DNA of 17,817 nt from Ruminococcus sp. UBA4275 (GTDB lineage: Bacteria > Bacillota > Clostridia > Oscillospirales > Ruminococcaceae): NCBI GenBank assembly GCA_002395085.1, contig DGVV01000068.1, positions 1 through 17,817 of the forward strand, read 5' to 3'. Position numbers and translations under genes: made by a program. The notes beneath the pieces were generated by a model, which ran no database searches, was not told the DNA's origin, and saw only the letters and a list, made by a program, of their open reading frames with translations. This document shows positions 7,151-12,479 of the stretch, piece after piece (position 1 is the stretch's first letter; the number at the start of each line of letters is the position of its first letter).

Positions 7151-7423
7151 TCACTTTATGGGCTTTATCATTTCAAGAACGAGCTGTGTGCCGACCTTGA
7201 AGCCCTTGCGGAACTCATTGCGGTTGGAGAGATTATGCAGCTCAATGTCCGCTGACTGGTACTCATCGAGGATTTCGTCATTGTCGGGATAGGCTTTTTT
7301 CAGTTCGGTTTCTGCCTTGACGAGCCTGTCGAGGGCTGCCTTGTATGAACCGTCCATATCTTCAATTTCGGTCAGGTGGAACAGGTCATAATCGTAAAGT
7401 TCATCGAGAATATTTCTACTCAT
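7151..7423 (-). CDS. DUF6809-like small protein, 90 residues
   Basis: A small acidic, mostly helical protein: 'ILDELYDYDLFHLTEIE' at the start, a central charged helix, and a C-terminal 'GFKVGTQLVLEMI' segment. This pattern resembles the uncharacterised DUF6809 family, which I associate with mobile elements and accessory regions of Clostridia; the match is from memory. Start ATG 7423 has GGAGG seven bases upstream. No catalytic motif, signal peptide or membrane helix is visible. It is the best-formed gene in the AT-rich stretch between the tRNAs and the thioredoxin operon. A perfect 10-bp inverted repeat 20 bases upstream of the start may control it. Confidence 0.65.
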   Translation of the reverse strand: MSRNILDELYDYDLFHLTEIEDMDGSYKAALDRLVKAETELKKAYPDNDEILDEYQSADIELHNLSNRNEFRKGFKVGTQLVLEMIKPIK

Positions 7424-7443
7424 TGTAAAACCTCCAGTTTGAC

Positions 7444-7465
7444 TTTCATTTCATCTGAAATGAAA
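7444..7465. promoter_or_regulatory. 22-bp near-continuous palindrome upstream of the DUF6809-like gene
   Basis: TTTCATTTCA (7444-7453), two-base centre, TGAAATGAAA (7456-7465), perfect. It lies 20 bases upstream of the start codon of the minus-strand gene, a position suited to an operator. I see no convincing -35/-10 pair beside it. Confidence 0.45.
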
Positions 7466-7500
7466 AAAATCCGATCAACAATAGATTTGAAAAGATACGC

Positions 7501-7542
7501 TGTGATGTGATTCTTGTTCTTTATTTGTTCTTTATCATCACA
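7501..7542. repeat. Tandem 11-bp repeat flanked by inverted 7-mers
   Basis: TTGTTCTTTAT occurs twice in exact tandem (7514-7524, 7525-7535). The block is flanked by TGTGATG (7501-7507) and CATCACA (7536-7542), which are inverted copies of each other. The layout resembles a small iteron or recombinase binding site; function unknown. Confidence 0.5.
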
Positions 7543-7658
7543 AAAAGTTGGCATAAAACAGAGTAAATGAGTTTATCTAACTTGCTCTGAAATGCCGTAT
7601 TTTCCGCATTTTTTCAAACTTACTGAAAATCAGATAAATCAATGGGGGATTTTCAATT

Positions 7659-7712
7659 CCCGTACGGGTCATAACAAAAAGGCACTTGCTTCAGGCAGGT
7701 GCTTTTTTGTTT
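7659..7712 (+). terminator. CCCGTACGGG palindrome and orphan terminator
   Basis: A 10-bp palindrome CCCGTACGGG (7659-7668) is followed by GCACTTGC (7682-7689) pairing with GCAGGTGC (7695-7702, one G-U pair), flanked by AAAAA before and TTTTTT after: a good terminator. No gene precedes it on the plus strand for over 600 bases, so it ends either a non-coding RNA or a decayed gene. The rest of 7543-7658 shows nothing I can name. Confidence 0.65.
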
Positions 7713-7752
7713 TCACAGGCAGACAGCCTCTGCTAATTTTCGTCCGATCTCC

Positions 7753-7781
7753 TTGACAGCATATACAAAATATGATACAAT
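7753..7781 (+). promoter_or_regulatory. Promoter of the FTR-like/thioredoxin operon
   Basis: TTGACA (7753-7758), 17-bp spacer, TACAAT (7776-7781). The short leader contains a perfect 8-bp hairpin, GCAGAATG with CATTCTGC (7793-7812), ending four bases before the AAGGAG ribosome site; it could affect translation. Confidence 0.85.
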
Positions 7782-7831
7782 AAAGGCAACCCGCAGAATG
7801 CTGTCATTCTGCATCAAGGAGTGTGAAAAGC

Positions 7832-8029
7832 ATGAAGATCCGCTATAATGAAGACGCTGCTTTTGTCGCAAAAATCCGCGACGGGCTGCGCAAAAAAGAC
7901 GGCTACTGTCCGTGCAGACTCCAGAAAACAGAGGAAAATTACTGTATGTGTCAGGAGTTTCGCGATCAGATTGCCGATCCGGATTTTGAAGGATACTGCC
8001 ATTGCCGGCTGTATTACAAGGAGAAATAA
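7832..8029 (+). CDS. Small ferredoxin:thioredoxin reductase catalytic-subunit-like protein
   Basis: A 65-residue protein whose six cysteines form three C-x-C pairs: CPC (26-28), CMC (38-40) and CHC (56-58). This is the signature of the catalytic beta subunit of ferredoxin:thioredoxin reductase (FTR), where four Cys hold a 4Fe-4S cluster and two form the redox disulfide that reduces thioredoxin. In the plant enzyme the spacing is CPC-x16-CPC-x8-CHC; here it is CPC-x9-CMC-x15-CHC, so total span is kept but the middle pair has moved. The protein is also much shorter and has no variable subunit gene beside it. Start ATG 7832 is ten bases from AAGGAG; the in-frame GTG at 7823 is too close. The next gene, 14 bases on, is a thioredoxin, its probable electron acceptor. 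Activity is inferred. Confidence 0.8.
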   Translation: MKIRYNEDAAFVAKIRDGLRKKDGYCPCRLQKTEENYCMCQEFRDQIADPDFEGYCHCRLYYKEK

Positions 8030-8043
8030 GGAGGAATTGTCTC

Positions 8044-8361
8044 ATGGCTGTTGTACACATTGAAAACGATGCCGATTTTGCACCGGAGGTGCTTCAGGCA
8101 AAAGGTCTTGTTCTGGTAGATTTCTGGGCATCCTGGTGCGGTCCGTGCATGATGATGGCGCCGGTGCTGGATGAACTCGCCGCTGCTTATCCGAACGTCA
8201 AGGTTGTCAAAGCAAATGCAGATGCCATGCAGCAGACGATTATGGCATTCGGCATTGACAGCATCCCCTGCTTTATCCTCTTTGAGGACGGCAAAAACAA
8301 GGCGCGCACAGTCGGTGCAATGCCGATGCAGGCACTCGCACAGCGGCTGGGTCTCTCATAA
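8044..8361 (+). CDS. trxA: Thioredoxin
   Basis: A 105-residue classical thioredoxin that reduces disulfides in the cytoplasm. The active site is WCGPC (31-35), the buried Asp is D26 in 'LVDFWASWCGPC', and the cis-proline is P75. The loop there reads SIPC rather than the usual SIPT, adding a third cysteine (C76) next to the active site. Start ATG 8044 has AGGAGG (8029-8034) overlapping the stop of the FTR-like gene, so the two are translated in series. No NADPH thioredoxin reductase gene is present; the partner is probably the FTR-like protein, linking it to ferredoxin. Confidence 0.95.
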   Translation: MAVVHIENDADFAPEVLQAKGLVLVDFWASWCGPCMMMAPVLDELAAAYPNVKVVKANADAMQQTIMAFGIDSIPCFILFEDGKNKARTVGAMPMQALAQRLGLS

Positions 8362-8390
8362 TCCCGCAATCTGCACGATCCATACAAAGC

Positions 8391-8432
8391 AAAGCCCGAA
8401 AACGGTCTCCGCGACTGCTTTCGGGCTTTTTC
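8391..8432. terminator. Terminator of the thioredoxin operon, abutting cotH
   Basis: A perfect 11-bp stem, AAAGCCCGAAA (8391-8401) with TTTCGGGCTTT (8419-8429), followed by TTCTT. It ends immediately before the stop codon of the convergent minus-strand CotH gene. The A-run on the other side would give a T-run on that strand, so it probably serves both. Confidence 0.9.
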
Positions 8433-10049
8433 TTATGCGTGCCAGTGTTCGTTCATGAATTCGATGCGTGCGTTCAGCCAGTCTGCAAGCTGATTGGCGG
8501 ACACCGCCTGATTTTTGCAGTATTTTGCTGCGGGAGAGAGTTCAGAGGCAACACTGTCATCCTTCGTGCTGACGCCCCAGCGTTCCTCATTGCGGACAAA
8601 CGCATCCGCATAGGCAGATTTATCTGCCGCAAGCGTTTCTGCTGCGTGCGCAAAGACACCATTATCATACGCCTTTGTCCATGTTTCCCGGATAATCGCC
8701 TGATACCAGTCCTCATACATCAGAACCGCCAGCCACGGATTCACTGTCGTATAGGTATCGCCGTTCACATCCGGTACGATATTGCCCGCGTAGAATCCCT
8801 TGCCGTCTGCGCAGCGGTCTTTATTGCCGAGACCGGAATCAAAATCCCACGGTGCCTGGAAGGTCAGCCTGTGATCGCCTTCCGCGCCGAAATCTGCACT
8901 CATGAAGAAGCTTGACCAGTAAATGTCAGCATCACAGGTCAGTTCACTGATGATATACATATCCGCCAGCGACTGCACATTGACCACCGCTTCCACTGCC
9001 TCCTGCGGCGTCATGGAAGGATCAGCGACCAGCTTCTGACCGTCCGCGGAAATCCGGTATGCAGTATCCTCATAGGCTGCGGCATACATCACGCGGTAGA
9101 CATTATCCACATACGCAGCGATGAAATCATGCTGCTGCTGCGAATAAATATCGCTCTTGATCGTAAAGCCGACATCTTTCTTCTGGTCAAACATTTTCCC
9201 CGGCAGGCAGGTGATCGTTTTGCCGCTGCCGCCTTCTCCGTCATAGGGTGTCAGCGGGGCATTGTCGGCGTACTCCACATGAAATTGATGCAGCGGATCT
9301 TCATTATAAAAGTATCCGTCAAATTCCAGAAAATAGCCGATGTCCGTGCCGGCGTAATCCGCTTCCGGTTCTGTGATGTCCACGCGGTCAGGATTGACCT
9401 GCTGCATTTCCGTCAGCAGATACAGTCCCCAGTATTCGCCGTTGATTGTCACCTCGACAAACTCCGCATCAGCGGCATACAGACCGTCCGGTCCCAGCAA
9501 TTCCCGTGCAGCCTGCAAGGCAGTTTTATCGCGCAGCAGAGAGGCATCTTTATAGCAGGCAAGCAGCAGCCAGTTCCGGAAGGCATTTCCGTCATTCAGC
9601 CCCAGCATACTCTGCTTCTCATCGAATTTGATGCGCAGCGGCTTTTTGGGATAGTTCGTCGTCCAGTTGCCGCGCACTTTGACATCCGCAGCAGCACACA
9701 GCAGCTGCGTTGTCTCATCCTTGTCCGTCAGCGTGACGGTACAGCGCTCAGAATACGGTGCAGGCGGGATTTTATAATTCGGTGTCCAGCTTGCAATCTG
9801 TTCGGAAACGTGTTCTGCGACCGGTTTTGTCACAAAATCCAGCACATTTCCTGCCTGATTTTCCGTTTCAATCGCCAGCAGCGGCACGGTATTGAAATGC
9901 AAATCCTCTGCGTCAAATGATGTATCCGCAGAGGCAGATTCCGGCGGTTCGGTGACGGGCGTTTCCTGCGGATTGGTGTTTGTCCCCGCGCAGGCAGTCA
10001 GCAGAAATGCAGACAGCAGCGGGAGCAGAGTTCTGGTGGTTCGTTTCAT
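8433..10049 (-). CDS. CotH-kinase family lipoprotein
   Basis: A 538-residue exported lipoprotein with a CotH domain. The N-terminus has a basic start, a hydrophobic stretch and lipobox LTAC (Cys 20), then a Thr/Pro/Glu-rich linker to about 50. CotH landmarks follow: 'VRGNWTTNYPKKPLRIKF' (125-142), 'WLLLACYKDASLLRDKTAL' (160-178), 'VTINGEYWGLYLLTE' (200-214) and 'WDFDSGLGN' (401-409). CotH proteins are atypical kinases; Bacillus CotH phosphorylates spore-coat proteins, and CotH modules are frequent in Ruminococcus surface and cellulosome proteins. No dockerin is visible here. Start: an upstream extension of 36 codons is open, but only ATG 10049 gives a signal peptide, with GGGGAAAG nearby. It is divergent from sigI/rsgI, consistent with a cell-envelope theme. 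The substrate is unknown. Confidence 0.88.
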   Translation of the reverse strand: MKRTTRTLLPLLSAFLLTACAGTNTNPQETPVTEPPESASADTSFDAEDLHFNTVPLLAIETENQAGNVLDFVTKPVAEHVSEQIASWTPNYKIPPAPYSERCTVTLTDKDETTQLLCAAADVKVRGNWTTNYPKKPLRIKFDEKQSMLGLNDGNAFRNWLLLACYKDASLLRDKTALQAARELLGPDGLYAADAEFVEVTINGEYWGLYLLTEMQQVNPDRVDITEPEADYAGTDIGYFLEFDGYFYNEDPLHQFHVEYADNAPLTPYDGEGGSGKTITCLPGKMFDQKKDVGFTIKSDIYSQQQHDFIAAYVDNVYRVMYAAAYEDTAYRISADGQKLVADPSMTPQEAVEAVVNVQSLADMYIISELTCDADIYWSSFFMSADFGAEGDHRLTFQAPWDFDSGLGNKDRCADGKGFYAGNIVPDVNGDTYTTVNPWLAVLMYEDWYQAIIRETWTKAYDNGVFAHAAETLAADKSAYADAFVRNEERWGVSTKDDSVASELSPAAKYCKNQAVSANQLADWLNARIEFMNEHWHA

Positions 10050-10124
10050 CGTAAATCTTTCCCCGTTTCGTGATGTTTCTCCGGAAAAACGCACTGTTTT
10101 TTTCGCGCCGGAGACTTGTTTATT

Positions 10125-10153
10125 ATTGTACCCCAGATCATTCTGATTGTCAA
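10125..10153 (-). promoter_or_regulatory. Promoter of the CotH lipoprotein gene
   Basis: On the minus strand: TTGACA (10148-10153), 17-bp spacer, TACAAT (10125-10130). The roughly 70-base leader contains an inverted repeat TCTCCGG/CCGGAGA around a T/A-rich loop. Confidence 0.85.
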
Positions 10154-10256
10154 GCAAATAAATGCATAATTCAGATAAACTACAGATTCCGCTTCAGCAC
10201 AGCAAAATGTCTTACATTTATCATAAGATATTAAACACTGTATCCGGATATGTCCC

Positions 10257-10286
10257 TTTGCAGCGCTGCAAAAACTGTGCTATAAT
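10257..10286 (+). promoter_or_regulatory. Sigma-A promoter of sigI with a 16-bp palindrome over the -35
   Basis: TTGCAG (10258-10263), 17-bp spacer, TATAAT (10281-10286). The -35 lies inside the perfect palindrome TTTGCAGCGCTGCAAA (10257-10272), a strong operator candidate. Confidence 0.75.
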
Positions 10287-10314
10287 GAAAAAAATCGGCA
10301 CGCTGCACCGGAAT

Positions 10315-10348
10315 ACCCCGTTTTTACGGTGCGCCGTGCGTATTCTAC
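10315..10348 (+). promoter_or_regulatory. Candidate sigma-I autoregulatory promoter
   Basis: ACCCCG (10315-10320), 18-base gap, CGTATTCTAC (10339-10348). The same two blocks, with a 19-base gap, occur before the acidic secreted protein gene. From memory, sigma-I promoters in Bacillus and Clostridium thermocellum have an ACCC-type -35 and a CGWA-type -10, which this fits. It lies within an imperfect hairpin (10296-10340) of the sigma-A transcript leader, 25 bases before the sigI start codon. Confidence 0.6.
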
Positions 10349-10372
10349 CAGTAAAATATGGGGGTGATGTGC

Positions 10373-11098
10373 ATGAGTCCTGATGTACAGCAGCTCTTAT
10401 CCCGCGTGACGGAAGCAAAATCCGACAGCAATGCCGCCGACGCACTGATCGCAGACTATATGCCCTTTATCCGCTCCGAAACGGCGAAATTCCTCAAGCG
10501 CCAGCCGGTTCCGGAAGATGATGAACTCAGCATTGCCATGTTTGCGTTTTATGAAGCGATATGCAGCTATTCCAGACTGCGCGGCGCATTCCTGAAATAT
10601 GCGGCACTCCAGATCCGGAGCCGCCTCATCGACAACTACCGGCGGGAAAAACGCAGCCGCGGTCAGATCTCCCTGAACGCTGCCGCAGACGACGATCAGA
10701 CTGAGCTGATGGAAACCATTGCTGATCCGCATGACGAATATGATGCGCACGATATGCGGGAGGCAACACAGGAGGAGATCCGCGAACTTTCGGAACAAAT
10801 GGAAACCTTTGGCGTCTCCATGACCGACATCGCGGAAAACGCACCGAAACAAAGCCGGACACTGGCAATCTGCCAGAAGGCTGTCTATTATGCGCGGAAG
10901 CATCCTGATGTTCTGGAGGAGTTTCTGCGGACAAAGCGTGTGCCGCTCGCAAAACTCGCAGAGGGTGCGGCAGTTGAGCGCAAAACACTGGAACGGCACC
11001 GGAAATATCTGGTTGCCGTGCTGCTGATCTGCACGAACGGCTACGAGATTCTGCGCGGCCATATCATGCAGGTTCTGAAGGGGGGCTCACAGGAATGA
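10373..11098 (+). CDS. sigI: RNA polymerase sigma factor SigI
   Basis: A 241-residue alternative sigma factor of the SigI branch. The conserved N-terminal region has 'DDELSIAMFAFYEAICSY' then 'RGAFLKYAALQIRSRLIDN' and 'YRREKRS', matching SigI region 2. The C-terminal part has 'VPLAKLAEGAAVERKTLERHRKY' (about 186-208), the SigI-specific DNA-binding helix region. SigI controls heat/envelope responses in Bacillus and cellulosome genes in Clostridium thermocellum, and is held by its membrane anti-sigma factor RsgI. In-frame ATGs at 10358 and 10367 exist, but GGGGGTG (10360-10366) is best placed for ATG 10373. The stop overlaps the rsgI start (ATGA), which couples translation. Two promoters are visible upstream, one of sigma-A type and one of probable sigma-I type. 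Confidence 0.92.
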   Translation: MSPDVQQLLSRVTEAKSDSNAADALIADYMPFIRSETAKFLKRQPVPEDDELSIAMFAFYEAICSYSRLRGAFLKYAALQIRSRLIDNYRREKRSRGQISLNAAADDDQTELMETIADPHDEYDAHDMREATQEEIRELSEQMETFGVSMTDIAENAPKQSRTLAICQKAVYYARKHPDVLEEFLRTKRVPLAKLAEGAAVERKTLERHRKYLVAVLLICTNGYEILRGHIMQVLKGGSQE

Positions 11099-12225
11099 AG
11101 TATTTGGTAATGGAATGTCATGCCGGATACGCTGTTTTGATGGACGAGGCTTCGCGCTTTGTCCGCGCAGCAAATCTCCATTATGAGGTCGGGCAGACCG
11201 TCACCGACCCGATTCTGATGCAGGAGGATGCACAGCCGCAGATCCGCGTGACGCATAAGGGCGCAATCCGGATTGCCGCTGCCGCCGCCTGTCTCCTGCT
11301 GATGAGCGCAGCAGGATTCGGGTACTACCGCAGCAGCCGCACAAAATCCGTCGTCGTGGTGGTGGAGCAGAAGCGCTACGAGCTGAAGCTCAATCGCAGC
11401 GGCGAGGTCATGACCGTGCAGCATCACAGCAAAAACGGCGAGGAGATCGTGGAGAATCTCGGCGGGCAGCATCAAACTGCGGCTGCCGTGGTCAATTCGC
11501 TGCTGAAGAATTCGCTCGATCAGGGGCAGATCAGCGGCGGCGATACCGTGCAGATCTACCTTGCTGCGGAGAATGCGAAATCCTACGAAACCTATAAATC
11601 TGAAATCGAGACCGAAGCTGCCAAATTACAGCTCAATGCGGACGTACAAGGGCTGGATGCCGCTCCGGAACCGCCCGAACCGCCTGCACATGAAAACGGC
11701 ACTAAGCCTGCGCCGGAAAAGGAAATCCGCAAACCCGATCCGAAGAAGGATCCCCCGCCTGCACCGGCTGATCCTTCTGCACCTGCAAACGGCAAGGAAG
11801 TTCAGGAACATACCCCGCCCGCACCGCCTGCACACGATGAGAAACCGACACCGCCGGCACATGATAACGCTCCTGCTGCACCGGTTACAGAATCCGATGC
11901 GCTGACACCTGCCGACCCGCCGCAGCCGTCTGCTGCTGTTGATCCGCCGCAGCCGAAACATGATCCCAAACAGGATCAATCGGAACAGCCGAAAAAACAG
12001 GACGAAATCACGCCGCCTGACCCCGCTGCGCCGAAAAACGATGCCGCGGACAAACCTGTCACGCCGCCCGAACCGGTTCATCCGCATCTCCCGAAGCAGG
12101 AGAATCTTCCGGATGCCGGTCCCGCAGCACCGCGTCCTGCCGGGATTCCTGCACCGGAAACGCCTGTCTCCGAAGCAGATGACCCCGCAGAGCTGATTCC
12201 CGCTGCACATCTCTTACCGCGGTAA
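11095..12225 (+). CDS. rsgI: RsgI-family anti-sigma-I factor with Pro-rich extracellular tail
   Basis: A 376-residue single-pass membrane protein that should bind and inhibit SigI. Residues 1-50 are the cytoplasmic RsgI N-terminal domain ('AVLMDEASRFVRAANLHYEVGQ'), 58-77 form the membrane helix, and 78 to about 188 the small outer domain ('YELKLNRSGEVM', then 'NGEEIVENL'). In known RsgI proteins this domain carries a D-x-N-P-S stretch and is cleaved between Asn and Pro; here the aligned residues are V-x-Q-K-R, so the Asn-Pro pair is missing. Residues 188-376 are a low-complexity Pro/Ala/Asp/Glu/Lys tail with PPAH-type words instead of a carbohydrate-binding module. No sortase motif is visible. 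It overlaps sigI by four bases and ends at a strong terminator. Confidence 0.88.
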   Translation: MKYLVMECHAGYAVLMDEASRFVRAANLHYEVGQTVTDPILMQEDAQPQIRVTHKGAIRIAAAAACLLLMSAAGFGYYRSSRTKSVVVVVEQKRYELKLNRSGEVMTVQHHSKNGEEIVENLGGQHQTAAAVVNSLLKNSLDQGQISGGDTVQIYLAAENAKSYETYKSEIETEAAKLQLNADVQGLDAAPEPPEPPAHENGTKPAPEKEIRKPDPKKDPPPAPADPSAPANGKEVQEHTPPAPPAHDEKPTPPAHDNAPAAPVTESDALTPADPPQPSAAVDPPQPKHDPKQDQSEQPKKQDEITPPDPAAPKNDAADKPVTPPEPVHPHLPKQENLPDAGPAAPRPAGIPAPETPVSEADDPAELIPAAHLLPR

Positions 12226-12262
12226 CGTCTCCCCCGTTTCCGTGGATCATCATACCTCCATC

Positions 12263-12295
12263 GGCAGACCGGATAACCGGTCTGCCAATTTTTTT
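12263..12295 (+). terminator. Terminator of the sigI-rsgI operon
   Basis: A perfect 10-bp stem, GGCAGACCGG (12263-12272), ATAA loop, CCGGTCTGCC (12277-12286), followed by AA and a run of seven T. Confidence 0.95.
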
Positions 12296-12335
12296 GATAT
12301 TCAGAATGTGCGTATCTTCAAGGAAATCATAGAAA

Positions 12336-12363
12336 TTTCAAAAAATCTCAAAATTTTTTGAAA
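12336..12363. repeat. AT-rich 11-bp inverted repeat before the acidic-protein promoter
   Basis: TTTCAAAAAAT (12336-12346) and ATTTTTTGAAA (12353-12363), perfect, six-base loop, ending two bases before the ACCCCG block. It may act as an UP element or operator. Confidence 0.5.
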
Positions 12364-12365
12364 AG

Positions 12366-12400
12366 ACCCCGCTTTTTGCCCCCGCCCCTCCGTATCCTAC
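12366..12400 (+). promoter_or_regulatory. Candidate sigma-I promoter of the acidic secreted protein gene
   Basis: ACCCCG (12366-12371), 19-base gap, CGTATCCTAC (12391-12400), nearly identical to the pair in front of sigI. No sigma-A style -35/-10 pair is evident in this 250-base gap. The leader between here and the start codon carries a hairpin with GTTTC/GAAAC and CTCCG/CGGAG pairings (12421-12448), just before the AAGGAG ribosome site. Confidence 0.6.
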
Positions 12401-12479
12401 GACCAGAAACCAAACAAAGGGTTTCCGCTCCGGCAAGCGGAGTGAAACATCATTACACTATGAAAAGGAGTTTTGAATC

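Noticed and set aside
7501..7542. Possible CRISPR array
   Set aside because: Only two adjacent copies without spacers and much too short; no cas genes in the window.
6270..7668. att-type duplication between the tRNA-Ser T-arm (TTCAAATCCC) and TTCAATTCCC near 7652
   Set aside because: A match of nine in ten bases without extension is too weak to call an integration scar.
11626..12210. Arg/Cys-rich minus-strand ORF opposite the rsgI tail
   Set aside because: Produced by the biased GC-rich Pro codons of the tail on the other strand.
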